Counted from the first letter of the stretch, positions 1 to 10,040 are shown. The stretch: DNA of 64,000 nt from an uncultured Nitrospirota bacterium (GCA_937139405.1 CAKZPV010000003.1:62001-126000), one strand, 5' to 3'. The notes: generated from the sequence alone by a model not told the origin. Program-made: numbers and translations.

Positions 1-327
1 TTTGTGAGTCTAACTGCGGCTTTATTCGCTTTGGTCTTATTAAATGCTTCGTTCATGGCTCCGTACGTAAAAGGGTTGGTATGGGGTGGACTTGGGAATG
101 TGGCTATTACACTTGTTATGATGGGTATTGTTCGGTATGAAGCATTTGGAGCCACTCTGTTTTCTCAAAATATTCCGTTTGCCATGGCGGAGTTATCAGG
201 ATGGCATGTCTTGTCGGTGTTCATGTTGCTGACTTTGCTTGGAGCTATACTTGTCCGTTGGTGTGTGTGGCCTGCAACCTTGATTTTTCATGCGACATTG
301 CCGACTTCACAACTAGACAAACCGTGA
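1..327 (+). CDS. Membrane protein, partial (C-terminal part)
   Basis: The frame is open to the left edge, so the true start may lie outside; a GTG at position 4 could also be a start. The visible 107 residues are strongly hydrophobic, with about three membrane segments (residues 1-20, 28-46 and 68-92) and a short polar tail. I do not recognise the family. The gene ends 15 bases before metF and points the same way, so the two may be co-transcribed. Confidence 0.55.
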   Translation, partial: FVSLTAALFALVLLNASFMAPYVKGLVWGGLGNVAITLVMMGIVRYEAFGATLFSQNIPFAMAELSGWHVLSVFMLLTLLGAILVRWCVWPATLIFHATLPTSQLDKP

Positions 328-342
328 GGAGACCACTAAGGT

Positions 343-1248
343 ATGGATATGCATATATCAGAAGTCTTGAGGCATCATAACCCCGTTATTAGCTTTGAAT
401 TTTTCCCTCCTAAAACCGAGCGAGCCTCCGAGGAACTCTTCGAGTCTATTTCTGCGTTGATGCCATTAAAACCGGCCTATGTGAGCGTGACATATGGAGC
501 GGGGGGAACGACTCGCGAACGCACGCATGATTTAGTGGTGAAACTCCAACGGGAAACCGATTTGACCATTGTGTCTCATTTGACCTGTGTGGGGTCCGTG
601 CGAGAAGAGATTCACCAAATATTAACGAAGTATCAGGAGAATGGTATTCATAATATTATGGCCTTGCGTGGAGACCCACCTCAGGGTTCCACAAATGTCG
701 AGATCCCCAAGGAGGGCTTCCCATTTGCCTCTGACTTAGTGCTGTTTATCAAACAAAAATTTCCCACAATGGGTGTTGGGGTTGCTGGGTTTCCCGAGGG
801 GCATCCTGGAACACCGAATCGCTTGGTTGAAATGGATCACTTGAAACGTAAGGTCGATGCAGGGGCCGATTATATTTGTACGCAGCTGTTTTTTGATAAT
901 CGGGACTATTTTGATTTTTGCGAGCGTTGTGAAGTTGCGGGTATCAAGGTTCCGATTATTGCGGGAATTATGCCCATTGCTTCACGAAAAGGCATGGCGC
1001 GTATGTCGGAATTGGCCTTGGGAGCTCGATTCCCAGCCAAGCTTTTGCGTGCGATGGACCGAGCGGAAAATGATAAGGCTGCTGAACATGTGGGTATTCA
1101 TTGGGCTACGGAACAGGTAAGAGATCTGATCGATAATAAGGTGAAAGGCATCCATTTTTATACTCTGAATAAATCCAAAGCGACACTCAAGATTTATGAA
1201 GCATTGGGTGTGCAAAGTTCAGAAGGTTTGCAGCAAATTGTTGGTTGA
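343..1248 (+). CDS. metF: Methylenetetrahydrofolate reductase
   Basis: MetF reduces 5,10-methylene-THF to 5-methyl-THF with FAD and NAD(P)H, supplying methyl groups for methionine synthesis. The 301-residue length is normal for the bacterial enzyme. Visible signatures are SFEFFPPK (residues 17-24, with the conserved Glu19), YVSVTYGAGG, the LRGDPP loop with Asp111, GVAGFPEGHP, the DAGADYICTQLFFDN strand-helix, and a C-terminal IHFYTLNKS. A GAGGAG Shine-Dalgarno precedes the ATG. It follows a membrane protein gene by 15 bases. Confidence 0.95.
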   Translation: MDMHISEVLRHHNPVISFEFFPPKTERASEELFESISALMPLKPAYVSVTYGAGGTTRERTHDLVVKLQRETDLTIVSHLTCVGSVREEIHQILTKYQENGIHNIMALRGDPPQGSTNVEIPKEGFPFASDLVLFIKQKFPTMGVGVAGFPEGHPGTPNRLVEMDHLKRKVDAGADYICTQLFFDNRDYFDFCERCEVAGIKVPIIAGIMPIASRKGMARMSELALGARFPAKLLRAMDRAENDKAAEHVGIHWATEQVRDLIDNKVKGIHFYTLNKSKATLKIYEALGVQSSEGLQQIVG

Positions 1249-1447
1249 TTGCCGATTGTTCGTTCGATCTTCCTTCCTCTAACATTTCGACCCTTTTCAG
1301 CAAATTTTCCTATTTTGGTCCTGTCTTAGGATTTGTGTGAATTTTACCGTTGTCATTTTTAGAGAAACCACGAGAAAGGAAGAATTTTATATTTTCTTCT
1401 CGACTACGTCTTGGGTATGATACTTGGTTTGTGAAGGAGGATTTTTT

Positions 1448-2104
1448 ATGAATCACAATGCGGGTTTTCAAGCGACCTTAGATATAGATGGTCGTCAATG
1501 TTTGGTGATAGGAGGGGATGAGGAAGCGGTTGAGAAAATTACTCGTCTGTTAGAGGCTGGGGCGAAAATTACGGTGGTGCATCCGACCTTGCATGTGGAT
1601 TTGCGAAAACTCACAGCCTCAGGGAAAATTATTCACCGTGGACGTAATTTTCGTTCGACAGATGCTCAGGATTGCGTGTTAGTTCTAAATGTCTTAAAGG
1701 ATGATTTGGCGTTGGCCAAATCCTTGTATGAATTGGCTAAAACTGAACGCTTTTTAGTTTGGTCGATGGACCAAACCGAGTATTCTACCCTTCTCATGCC
1801 TGCGTTGGTTAAACGTGGTCCTTTACGCATGGCGATTGGTACTAGTGGGACCGCTCCAGTCTTAGCTCGGGTTCTTCGTGAAAACCTTGAGTCGGTTTTT
1901 GATGAAGAGTTTGATCAATTTTTGGATTGGTTGGGGGCCTTGCGTGACGAATTGAAAAAGACCGAGGTCAGTGCTCGCCGTCGTCGTGAACGATTACTTG
2001 ACGCAGTAGATGGCTTCGCATTGACGGCAACGCTTCAATATCCTAATTCCTGGAAATTGTCTGAAGAGCCTGAGATGGATCAAGTTGGAAAGGAGGGTGT
2101 CTGA
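1448..2104 (+). CDS. Siroheme synthase N-domain protein (precorrin-2 dehydrogenase type)
   Basis: This resembles the CysG N-terminal half / Met8p, which oxidises precorrin-2 with NAD+ and can insert iron to make siroheme. A Rossmann nucleotide-binding stretch (CLVIGGDEEA, residues 18-27) is followed by the MPALV...GTSGTAPVLARVLRE region typical of the family. There is no uroporphyrinogen methyltransferase domain. The ATG at 1448 is chosen over an in-frame TTG at 1424 because GAAGGAGG lies just upstream of it. At the spot where CysG has an Asp-Asp pair this protein has Asp-Gln, so ferrochelatase activity is less certain. The stop codon overlaps the next start (TGATG), so the two genes are coupled. 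Confidence 0.85.
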   Translation: MNHNAGFQATLDIDGRQCLVIGGDEEAVEKITRLLEAGAKITVVHPTLHVDLRKLTASGKIIHRGRNFRSTDAQDCVLVLNVLKDDLALAKSLYELAKTERFLVWSMDQTEYSTLLMPALVKRGPLRMAIGTSGTAPVLARVLRENLESVFDEEFDQFLDWLGALRDELKKTEVSARRRRERLLDAVDGFALTATLQYPNSWKLSEEPEMDQVGKEGV

Positions 2105-2418
2105 TGGTTTTACTGGAATTTAGTATGTCTCCTTTAGGCAAAGGGGAGAGTGTCAGTGAATATGTTTCCCGTTCACTGGACATCATAGATAAAAGTGGAG
2201 TTGATTATCGGTTGAATCCTATGGGTACCGTGTTAGAAGGTGAATGGGATGATGTGTTGGGTGTGGTCAAGCAATGTTACGAACGGATGAAGGAAGATTG
2301 TCCTCGCATTTCTTGTGTGATGAAAGTGGATTATCGGCAAGGGCATAAAGATCGTCTGGCTGGAAAAGTAGCAAGCGTCGAAAGACAGTTAAACCGAACC
2401 TTGAAAACTTCCTCCTAA
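2104..2418 (+). CDS. UPF0045 / MTH1187-family thiamine-binding-like protein
   Basis: A 104-residue protein of the MTH1187/YkoF-type family: a small ferredoxin-like fold that forms tetramers, with some members binding thiamine or related ligands. Family hallmarks are the opening strand LLEFSMSPLGKG, then VSEYVSRSLDIID, the YRLNPMGTVLEGEWDDVLGVV block and a basic C-terminal helix with DYRQGHKDRL. Its start overlaps the stop of the siroheme gene by one base, implying translational coupling, but a link to siroheme synthesis is not established for this family. Confidence 0.85.
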   Translation: MVLLEFSMSPLGKGESVSEYVSRSLDIIDKSGVDYRLNPMGTVLEGEWDDVLGVVKQCYERMKEDCPRISCVMKVDYRQGHKDRLAGKVASVERQLNRTLKTSS

Positions 2419-2459
2419 GCAAGCATTCGCCTATTGGATTTTTATTTAAAGGAATGAAC

Positions 2460-3629
2460 CTACTTCGTTGAGATGTAAGTTCGCGTGGCTTTTCCCCCTA
2501 TTCCGCAGAGGATTTCATATGGGATTGTATCTAGCCAGCCTGCATAATCTTGTGCCGTAATTTCATTCTCTCCCTGTTTTCCCAATAATACCACTTCTTC
2601 TCCGATTGCTGGGCTTGGAATGTCTGTGACGTCCACCATCATCATATCCATACAAATCTTGCCAATGATGGGTGCTGGGGTACCGTGGATGAGGACATGG
2701 CCGGTGCCGGTGAGGTGTCGAGGGAATCCATGGGTATACCCTACTGGCAAGACAGCAATTTGTGATAGGCGTCTTGTGCGAAAGAGCGCATTGTATCCCA
2801 CGACTTCGCCAGGTTCGAGTGAACGGAGATGTGCAATATAGGTTTTGGCTTCCATGACGGGTTGAAGTTGAAATGGAGGAGGGTCAATGTCATACCCAGG
2901 GAGATAACCATAGAGCATGATGCCTGGGCGAACCATTCCTAAATGAGACGCTGGATGAAAAAGAATTCCTGCGCTATTGGCCATATGATAAAGGGGGATC
3001 TGGAGACCTTGTTCTTGGAGTCGCCGGATACATATTTGAAACTGTTGAAGCTGTTGGTTTGTGAAGCTTGGATCAAGGTTGTCGGCATCGGCGAAATGCG
3101 TTAAGACGCCTTGCAGGCTTACCGCAGTAGCTGATGATACAAGGGAAGGGATTAATGCGAGCGCTTCCTTGGCATCAAAGCCCAATCTGTGTAACCCCGT
3201 GTCGATCTTGATATGAATGGGAAAAGGTTCTTTTGCCGCAGAGAGTTGAGTGAGGAGTATGTGTAATATGTCAGGATGAGAGATGACTGGAGTTAAATTA
3301 TAGTGAATGATGTCTCGAATATGATCATTTAAAAGCGGTCCCGTAATGATTATGGGAGTATGAATGTGCTGTTCTCGTAGTCGAATGCCTTCTGGTACGG
3401 AGGCGACACCAAATCCAAAGATGTCTAACGGTGCTAAAGCTTGTGCGACAGGAACGGCTCCGTGACCGTAGGCATCAGCTTTAATAATCGGAAGAATTTT
3501 CGTCGTCGAAGGAACGAATTGACGAATGCGTCGAAAGTTGGTTTTTAGGGTCTGTAAGTTAATACAAACAGTGAGTGGAGGCTGAGGCACAATAGAGTTT
3601 AGGGATGGAGAGTTTGGAGAAACAGTCAC
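2460..3629 (-). CDS. alr: Alanine racemase
   Basis: A PLP enzyme interconverting L- and D-alanine for peptidoglycan. The 389 residues include the PLP lysine in IIKADAYGHG (Lys50), the IKIDTGLHRLGF strand, the MVRPGIMLYG block, the second catalytic base Tyr279 in VVGYNALFRT, and the CMDMMMVDVT segment of the C-terminal beta domain. About 18 residues of low-complexity Ser/Pro precede the barrel. It sits 10 bases downstream of frr on the same strand, so it may be the last gene of the rpsB operon. Confidence 0.95.
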   Translation of the reverse strand: MTVSPNSPSLNSIVPQPPLTVCINLQTLKTNFRRIRQFVPSTTKILPIIKADAYGHGAVPVAQALAPLDIFGFGVASVPEGIRLREQHIHTPIIITGPLLNDHIRDIIHYNLTPVISHPDILHILLTQLSAAKEPFPIHIKIDTGLHRLGFDAKEALALIPSLVSSATAVSLQGVLTHFADADNLDPSFTNQQLQQFQICIRRLQEQGLQIPLYHMANSAGILFHPASHLGMVRPGIMLYGYLPGYDIDPPPFQLQPVMEAKTYIAHLRSLEPGEVVGYNALFRTRRLSQIAVLPVGYTHGFPRHLTGTGHVLIHGTPAPIIGKICMDMMMVDVTDIPSPAIGEEVVLLGKQGENEITAQDYAGWLDTIPYEILCGIGGKATRTYISTK

Positions 3630-3639
3630 AGGTTAATTC

Positions 3640-4197
3640 TCAGATTGCGAGTATTTCCTCCTCTTTTTTCTTGATGAGCTCATCTACAATATGAATAAAT
3701 TTATCAGTGAGTTTTTGATTCTCACTTTCTAAGTGCCGAAGATCATCTTCAGTAATCGAGCTGTCCTTTTGACGTCGTTTGAGTTCCTCATTGCCGTCTC
3801 GCCGGAATCCTCGAATTTGAATTTTGGTTTCCTCCCCATATTTCTTACTGAGCTTGACAAGATCTTTTCGTCGTTCTTCACTAAGGGGTGGAATGGGAAG
3901 TCGGATGAGTTTGCCATCATTTGATGGGGTGAGCCCCAGCTCTGAACTGATAATGGCGCGTTCGATTTCTCGAATATGTGAGACGTCCCACGGCTGGATC
4001 GTGATTAAACGGCTTTCGGGAATACCTAAATTTGCCACTTGTTTTAAGGGTGTGAGAGTTCCATAGTAGTCTATCTTGATGTGATCGAGAAGACCTAGGG
4101 ACGCACGTCCTGTTCGGAGGCCGGTAAATTCTCTTTTGAGATGCTCAATCGCACCGTCCATCTGTTGATTGACTTTTTGAATGGTTGGATCACTCAT
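3640..4197 (-). CDS. frr: Ribosome recycling factor
   Basis: RRF releases 70S ribosomes from mRNA after termination, together with EF-G. The 185-residue length is standard. Recognisable stretches are the N-terminal helix, the GRASLGLLDHIKIDYYGT turn into the beta domain, LIRLPIPPLSEERR, and the ending helix with DELIKKKEEEILAI. It follows pyrH by 11 bases in the conserved order rpsB-tsf-pyrH-frr. Confidence 0.96.
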   Translation of the reverse strand: MSDPTIQKVNQQMDGAIEHLKREFTGLRTGRASLGLLDHIKIDYYGTLTPLKQVANLGIPESRLITIQPWDVSHIREIERAIISSELGLTPSNDGKLIRLPIPPLSEERRKDLVKLSKKYGEETKIQIRGFRRDGNEELKRRQKDSSITEDDLRHLESENQKLTDKFIHIVDELIKKKEEEILAI

Positions 4198-4208
4198 GAT
4201 CGGTCCCT

Positions 4209-4940
4209 CTATTCGTTGATGCGGGCGTTTTTTGAAACAATAGTGCCGATTGGTTCGCCTTCCAAGATTTTTCGGACGTTGCCTGATGTTGTCAGATCAA
4301 ACACAATGATAGGTAGGTCGTTATCCATGCAAAGTGTAATGGCCGTGGCATCCATGACTTTCAGGCTTTTATTCAGGACCGACAAGAAAGGCAATTCCGT
4401 GAAGCGCTTGGCTGTTGGAGTCGTGACCGGATCGGCATCGTAGATGCCATCGACTTTGGTCCCTTTCATAATCACATCGGCACCAATTTCCATGGCGCGA
4501 AGCGCTGCAGCCGTGTCTGTCGTAAAGTAGGGGTTGCCAGTTCCTGCAGCAAAAATGACCACACGGTTTTTTTCAAGGTGACGAATTGCCCGACGACGTA
4601 TATAGCCTTCCGATAATTGCTTCATTTCAATGGCGGACAGCACTCGGGTTGGAATGTCACATTTTTCTAAGGCGTTTTGTAGTGCCAGAGCATTGAGCAT
4701 GGTAGCGAGCATGCCCATATAGTCCGCTGAGGCACGCTCCATACCGGATGCACTGGCAGCCAACCCCCGAAAAATATTTCCACCACCAATGACAATAGCC
4801 ACTTCGACCTTCATGGTGAGGATGTCAGCTATTTCACTGGCAAGTTTCTCTAAGACAGAAGGTTGGATTCCGTATTCTTGCTCGCCGGCCAACATTTCTC
4901 CACTTATTTTCAAGAGGATGCGGCGGTATTTGAGAGACAT
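4209..4940 (-). CDS. pyrH: UMP kinase
   Basis: Phosphorylates UMP to UDP; a bacterial-type amino-acid-kinase-fold enzyme. Seen: [14 protein letters not shown] at the start, the [11 protein letters not shown] phosphate loop, the [21 protein letters not shown] helix, [20 protein letters not shown] and VDGIYDADP. At 243 residues it matches the family. Its start codon overlaps the tsf stop by one base, so it is translationally coupled to tsf. Confidence 0.96.
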   Translation of the reverse strand: MSLKYRRILLKISGEMLAGEQEYGIQPSVLEKLASEIADILTMKVEVAIVIGGGNIFRGLAASASGMERASADYMGMLATMLNALALQNALEKCDIPTRVLSAIEMKQLSEGYIRRRAIRHLEKNRVVIFAAGTGNPYFTTDTAAALRAMEIGADVIMKGTKVDGIYDADPVTTPTAKRFTELPFLSVLNKSLKVMDATAITLCMDNDLPIIVFDLTTSGNVRKILEGEPIGTIVSKNARINE

Positions 4941-5536
4941 TAGTCTTGGCCAAGTTGATAGCGGATAAAACGGCTAATCGAAATATTTTCACCTAATTTA
5001 GCAATTTTTTGAGAAACCAAATCTTGAATAGACACTTTTGGGTCTTTGATGAAGCCTTGTTCAAGTAAGCATTGCTCTTGATAGAATTTTTCGAGTTTGC
5101 CGTTCACGATTTTTTCCCAGGCAGCTTCAGGTTTTCCGGATTCTTTCACTTGTCCCAGATACACATTTTTTTCCCGTTGGATCAAATCCTCGGGAATGTC
5201 CTCTCGCTTGACAAAAGCTGGTTGTGATGCGGCAATTTGCAAAGCAACTTCCTTGACAAAGGCCTGAAATTCCTCATTTCTAGCGACAAAATCTGTTTCA
5301 CAATTCACTTCCAGGAGTACGCCAATTTTTGAACCGGCATGGATATATGAAGAGATGAGCCCTTCTTTGGTTTCACGCCCAGATTTTTTTTGGGCTGCGG
5401 CTAGACCCTTTTGACGCAATAAATCAATGGCTTTTTCAACATCACTTCCTGTCTCTTGCAAGGCTTTTTGACAATCAAGAATTCCTGCCCCGGTTTTTCC
5501 TCGCAACTCTTTGACCAAGGCGCTCAAGCTAGACAT
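4940..5536 (-). CDS. tsf: Elongation factor Ts (short form)
   Basis: Guanine-nucleotide exchange factor for EF-Tu. The N-terminal UBA-like helix bundle carries [16 protein letters not shown], and the core has [18 protein letters not shown]. At 198 residues it is a short form like that of Thermus, lacking part of the longer E. coli C-terminal half. Located between rpsB and pyrH in the usual order. Confidence 0.95.
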   Translation of the reverse strand: MSSLSALVKELRGKTGAGILDCQKALQETGSDVEKAIDLLRQKGLAAAQKKSGRETKEGLISSYIHAGSKIGVLLEVNCETDFVARNEEFQAFVKEVALQIAASQPAFVKREDIPEDLIQREKNVYLGQVKESGKPEAAWEKIVNGKLEKFYQEQCLLEQGFIKDPKVSIQDLVSQKIAKLGENISISRFIRYQLGQD

Positions 5537-5595
5537 ACGCGTACTCTCCTACTCAAATAATGTTGATGGATGATAAAACGATAGCCGCACAATCT

Positions 5596-6381
5596 TTAGG
5601 CAGGTTGTGGATTCTCTGAGGCCTTTATCTCGGAAGGTCCTGCTCCAGGTGATTGGGAAGAAAGCACACCTTCGCCATTTGCTGAAGAATCTTGCCGTTT
5701 TTGGCGTAGCTCGACTCCTTCAATGCAAGCATCAGCAATCTGGGCTGTAAACAATTTCAGGGACCGAATCGCATCATCATTGCCAGGAATGGGAAAATCG
5801 ACGCCTTCAGGATCACAGTTTGTATCGACGAGGGCAATGACCGGGATACCCAATCGATTGGCCTCTTTGACGGTGATATGCTGAATGCGGGTGTCCAAGA
5901 TATAAATGCAGCCTGGAATATCTTTCATTCCTTTAATGCCGCTAAGGTATTTTTCTAATTTGGCTTGTTCCTTTTTCATCTTCACAATTTCTTTTTTCTT
6001 AAGCCGCTCGTAGGTGCCATCTGTTTCCGCCGCTTCAAGTTTTTTGAGTTGAGCTATACTCCTTCGAAGTGTTTGGAAATTGGTAAGCATACCTCCCAAC
6101 CATCGTTGGTTCACAAAAAACATCCCACAACGGTCAGCTTCTTCTTGCACAATACTCATAGCTTGTCGTTTTGTTCCCACAAACAAAACGGATTCACCTG
6201 CAGCCACAGAGTCTCGTGTAAATTCGTAGGCTTTCTGAAAACATTGCAAGGTAATTTGTAAGTCAATGATATAGATGCCATTTTTTTCACCAAAAATATA
6301 GCGCTTCATCTTTGGGTTCCATCGATTTGTTTGATGCCCAAAGTGAACCCCAGCTTCCAATAACGATTTAATCGTGACCAT
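5596..6381 (-). CDS. rpsB: 30S ribosomal protein S2
   Basis: S2 binds the 30S head. Characteristic segments: [60 protein letters not shown] and [17 protein letters not shown]. The ATG at 6381 is preferred over an in-frame GTG 15 bases upstream because GGGAAGG is spaced well for it. After about residue 230 there is a low-complexity Ser/Gly/Pro/Glu tail, as in several other phyla. First gene of the leftward rpsB-tsf-pyrH-frr(-alr) group. Confidence 0.96.
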   Translation of the reverse strand: MVTIKSLLEAGVHFGHQTNRWNPKMKRYIFGEKNGIYIIDLQITLQCFQKAYEFTRDSVAAGESVLFVGTKRQAMSIVQEEADRCGMFFVNQRWLGGMLTNFQTLRRSIAQLKKLEAAETDGTYERLKKKEIVKMKKEQAKLEKYLSGIKGMKDIPGCIYILDTRIQHITVKEANRLGIPVIALVDTNCDPEGVDFPIPGNDDAIRSLKLFTAQIADACIEGVELRQKRQDSSANGEGVLSSQSPGAGPSEIKASENPQPA

Positions 6382-6790
6382 AGCGGACCTTCCCACCCCC
6401 TTTCAGGAAAATATGGATTAACACCAAACTGTAGTCTTTGTTGAAACTATTGATTGAATTTGTTGGTTCAAATGGGACCGGCAGGAGACAATGAGGCAAG
6501 ATTGTCTAGTCAGGCAGGTTATTCCAAGTGAAGAGTCATTCATGAAATCATAGGTACTTTTAATGGGATACTGCTAAACCAACCAACTTTAGCATAGGTG
6601 AAAAAACCAATTCAAGTTTATTGCGACTGCTTTTCATCTGGAGAGACTTCTTGCATGTTGCCAGAAGAAAATCTCTTGAGAAATCGGCATATTTCCATGC
6701 CTCCCAGTCTTTTGACTCTATGAGACCTCATGGCTATAGTCAATGCGGTTTTCGTGATTTTTTTCTGTGATGATAAAGGAGTGCAGAAAT
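6382..6790. other. Intergenic region between divergent rpsB and the proA-like gene
   Basis: About 400 bases must hold the leftward promoter and leader of the ribosomal-protein operon and the rightward promoter of the proA-like gene. I see no open frame with a ribosome binding site, no clear -35/-10 pair and no strong terminator. Ribosomal-protein leaders of this kind may be structured, but I cannot show it by eye. Confidence 0.5.
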
Positions 6791-8146
6791 ATGGTTGAGA
6801 TTCCGGTAAAGCTCTACGTGCAAGGTTTATTAAAGCAAGCGAAGGTTGTTGCTCGTCCTATGGCTTGTTTATCTTCAGAAAAGAAAAATCACGCGCTACA
6901 GGCCATGGCGGATGCATTAGAAGCTCAAACATCCGATATTCTTGAGGCCAATGAACGAGATCTTGATAACATTCCAAGAGATGAGGGGCAACAGGCTCAT
7001 CGACTAGCTGCTGAACGTATTCGTATTACTGAAGATGACGTTCAACATATGGTCGAGACATTGTTGGACTTTCTCGTGTATCCGGATCCAATTGGGGAAA
7101 TGAGCCAGGCCTGGATGACGCCAGATGGTATGCATGTCCATACGGTTCGAGCTCCCATTGGCGTGTTAGGTGTGATTTCAGACATGGGACCATTGATGAT
7201 GGTTGAGTCGTTGGGGATGTGCGTGAAAACGAATAATGTCTGCATCTATCGAGGGGGCCCTGAGTGGTTGCAGACAAATGGGACTTTGTTCCGTTGTCTT
7301 AAGGACGTAGCGGTAGAGCAGGGTGTACCTGAAGACGCGTTGGTTTTTATTGATCGAGCGGCTCCTGAGGCCGCCTTGGAATTGGCGCGCCAGCCTCAAT
7401 ATGTACAAGCGGTCATTCCGCGTGGAAGGGCAAGCTTGCGTAATGGCATTGTGGAACATTCCCGAGTTCCAGTGATAGGGTTTGATGGTGGGTTGTGTCA
7501 CGTGTATGTGGATCAGAGGGCCGACATTCCGCTTGCTCAGACGATTGTGGTGAATGCAAAAGTGCAGTCTCCTACGGCGGCGAATGCCATGGACACTGTT
7601 CTTGTGCATCGTGATGTCTCACGGCATATTTTACCTGGGCTCACACGACGACTGCTTCAGGAATATCGTGTCGTGTTAAATGGGTGTCCAAAAACGGTAT
7701 CGATGCTGGGTGTATTGGAGATGACAGGGCATTTAGGGATAAAAGACGCAGAAGAGGCCGATTGGGATAAAAAATTTCAGTCGCTGGCCATGAATATTAA
7801 AGTGGTGAACGATCGACAAGAAGCCTTAGACCATATCGCCAAATATTCTCCCGGGCATACCGACACCATTGTGACAAGAGATTATGATTTTGCCATGCAA
7901 TTCGCTAGAGAGGTGGATTCGAGCGCAGTCCTGATTAATGCGTCAACCCGGCTTCATGGTGGCGAGCAATTCGGTTTAGGGCCTGAACTTGGCACAAATA
8001 GTCGACGTCTTCATGCCCGAGGGCCTCTAACGCTTGCGAAGCTCACGATGGAAAAGTATATGGTACTTGGCACGGGACAACTTCAGCAGCCTCATCCGGT
8101 TCCGCAAGCATATGAAGATGCCATGATGTTGTCTTCAAAATTTTAA
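6791..8146 (+). CDS. ProA-like protein lacking the catalytic cysteine
   Basis: Aldehyde-dehydrogenase-fold relative of gamma-glutamyl phosphate reductase, the second step of proline synthesis. The frame aligns over its length with ProA: ALQAMADALEAQ, VRAPIGVLGVIS, IPRGRASL, GGLCHVYVD, EVDSSAVLINASTR and QFGLGPELGTNSRRLHARGP. However, the motif that carries the nucleophilic Cys in ProA (S-T-C-N in E. coli) reads T-A-A-N here (Ala264), and the usual E-A-R-P-N stretch is S-D-M-G-P (130-134). The ATG at 6791 has AAGGAG nine bases upstream; an in-frame GTG lies 24 bases earlier. Activity as a reductase is doubtful; it may be a paralogue with another role. Confidence 0.8.
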   Translation: MVEIPVKLYVQGLLKQAKVVARPMACLSSEKKNHALQAMADALEAQTSDILEANERDLDNIPRDEGQQAHRLAAERIRITEDDVQHMVETLLDFLVYPDPIGEMSQAWMTPDGMHVHTVRAPIGVLGVISDMGPLMMVESLGMCVKTNNVCIYRGGPEWLQTNGTLFRCLKDVAVEQGVPEDALVFIDRAAPEAALELARQPQYVQAVIPRGRASLRNGIVEHSRVPVIGFDGGLCHVYVDQRADIPLAQTIVVNAKVQSPTAANAMDTVLVHRDVSRHILPGLTRRLLQEYRVVLNGCPKTVSMLGVLEMTGHLGIKDAEEADWDKKFQSLAMNIKVVNDRQEALDHIAKYSPGHTDTIVTRDYDFAMQFAREVDSSAVLINASTRLHGGEQFGLGPELGTNSRRLHARGPLTLAKLTMEKYMVLGTGQLQQPHPVPQAYEDAMMLSSKF

Positions 8147-8198
8147 AGAATGTTCCTAGGCTGATCTGAATCGATTTAGTTGAACACACTAGCGATAG

Positions 8199-9683
8199 AT
8201 GATGGGAGGGATATCTCGCCAGGATTCAAATGCTATACTCATCCGCTACTTGCAGTCATGGGGGTTGCGAGAGTTTCATGACGAACCTTCGTACTATGAA
8301 TGGCAACGCACAGAGTTGTCTCCGCAAAATTTACTTGAGCTGCAGACCTTGGTCGAACTCCGACAAGGAGGTGCCAATGAACAAGCTGACATTCAATTCT
8401 ATGACTTACTAGCTAAGCCTCCTCTTCTTTCTGTCCTCTATTCCCAACGTTTCGACTATTTTCTCCAAATCGGATTACTCATCTCTCCACGACTTTCGTT
8501 GGCAAAGCATGTTTTAGATTTTGGATGTGGTGTTGGGATTCTGACTTGTTTTTTTGCACAACAACATCCTGATGTGCAATTTGTGGGAATGGATCGATCT
8601 GCCCGGTCAATTGAAATCGCTCAAGAGGAAGCAAGGAAACGACATCTTTCTAATGTACAATTCCGTGTGATTCAGAACTTAGAATTTCCCCTTGGTGAGA
8701 TGTTTGATTGTATTCTTTCGACCCAAGTGTTGTTTCAATCCGAACGAGAGCCAGGTTTGCCGAGCCTCAACTGGAAAACCTTCGAGCGAACTAAAGATTC
8801 CTTCCAACAAGAAGAAATTGAAGCTCGGGTAGGCCTCGATAGACGTTTGGATTTCTTGCTGAGAATGTTGTCTTTCGACGGACGATTGATCTGTTTTGAA
8901 AAAACATGGAATCTAGGGCGACAGATCTTGTTTCAACGGGCGTTGAGTCGGAGGAGTCTATCCCTTGTTAGCGATCCAATTTCCTGTACTTATCATGAAT
9001 TGGGTGAAGCGAGAATTGATGGGCCTTTGTATGAAGTCTCTCGCTCTTCAGGTCCTGTATTCCATTTATGGAGTGAAGCCGCGTGTCATAGAAATGGAGA
9101 AACCTTGTATCGATGTATGGGGGATGTGGCTGAGCGAATGGGGAGAGCATTGGGCTGCAGCCAGCCTCAGGAAATAGCGCGTGGAGAACACCGCACTTTA
9201 GGGCCCTGGGTATTTCAGATTGGTTTGTGGGAACAAGCACTGGCATGGGGGGTGTGTGAGACTGATTCGGGCTTTCGAGGATTGATACTTGGGAGTCCAA
9301 AGGACAAGGATTTTATTCTTCAAATATTTGAGAAAGCCAGAGATCTTGTGAATTCAGAATTTGAGGACTTTCTTCAAAGCTTTTGGGGTACCATGCGTGA
9401 TGATCCTCAAAGTGATTCTACCCCAGGTTATGAAAATCATTTTCCTTCTGCGCAAAACATTTACTGGGCGCTTCCCCAAAAAGTGATTCAACAGGAATCA
9501 ACATATGCGAATGGCCAGGGGAAAGAAATGCATATGGAAGTTGGAACAACCGACACATTTCAGTATTTCTATTGGGCAAATACGTTTGATCAACGTCAGT
9601 TGGTTCTTATCGATGAGAATAGAGCCGATATTTTACATGAGTACTATCAAGAGTCCCTTCAGGACGCTCAAGCTTCCGCGTAA
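8199..9683 (+). CDS. Class I SAM-dependent methyltransferase, large
   Basis: A Rossmann-type methyltransferase core sits at about residues 100-200: motif I VLDFGCGVGIL, then VGMDRSARSIEIA as the acidic loop after strand 2, and a FDCILSTQVLF strand 4. Upstream about 100 residues and downstream about 290 residues are not recognisable and carry no membrane segments. The substrate cannot be read from the sequence or neighbours. The start is uncertain, since GGGAGG falls just after the first ATG codons. It converges with the next gene. Confidence 0.7.
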   Translation: MMGGISRQDSNAILIRYLQSWGLREFHDEPSYYEWQRTELSPQNLLELQTLVELRQGGANEQADIQFYDLLAKPPLLSVLYSQRFDYFLQIGLLISPRLSLAKHVLDFGCGVGILTCFFAQQHPDVQFVGMDRSARSIEIAQEEARKRHLSNVQFRVIQNLEFPLGEMFDCILSTQVLFQSEREPGLPSLNWKTFERTKDSFQQEEIEARVGLDRRLDFLLRMLSFDGRLICFEKTWNLGRQILFQRALSRRSLSLVSDPISCTYHELGEARIDGPLYEVSRSSGPVFHLWSEAACHRNGETLYRCMGDVAERMGRALGCSQPQEIARGEHRTLGPWVFQIGLWEQALAWGVCETDSGFRGLILGSPKDKDFILQIFEKARDLVNSEFEDFLQSFWGTMRDDPQSDSTPGYENHFPSAQNIYWALPQKVIQQESTYANGQGKEMHMEVGTTDTFQYFYWANTFDQRQLVLIDENRADILHEYYQESLQDAQASA

Positions 9684-9716
9684 GAATTCCAACCAGGGCA
9701 GAAAATTTCAAAATTT

Positions 9717-10040
9717 CTAAGTTTGTTGGGCTACAAGAAACTGAAATGGGCGATGTTGTGATTTTGCATAGCAGGATACAGCAGCGTATGTTTGCTGTTT
9801 CATGCTGGACGGAAGGTGTGACCATTGTGGGGAGAGGCCAATAGTCAAGATATGGCCATTATCCTGGATGCTCGTAATTGTTCCTATCTTGAGATAGGTC
9901 AGTAGGTGTTCACCATCAGATTTTCCTGAACAGGTTTTTTTAGCTGATGCCGTGACTGTGGAAGGTGTCTGAGGGTATTTGATAGAAATAGTTCCAGCCC
10001 AGAGAAATATACCAAATGCCAAAATAATAGCGAATCGCAT
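9717..10040 (-). CDS. Small exported protein of unknown function
   Basis: A 107-residue frame with AGGAGG properly spaced before the ATG. Residues 1-19 form a hydrophobic signal or anchor (MRFAIILAFGIFLWAGT). The rest has two cysteines (C37 and C91) that could form a disulfide, and predicted beta content. I do not recognise the family. It converges with the methyltransferase gene, 33 bases apart. Confidence 0.6.
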   Translation of the reverse strand: MRFAIILAFGIFLWAGTISIKYPQTPSTVTASAKKTCSGKSDGEHLLTYLKIGTITSIQDNGHILTIGLSPQWSHLPSSMKQQTYAAVSCYAKSQHRPFQFLVAQQT

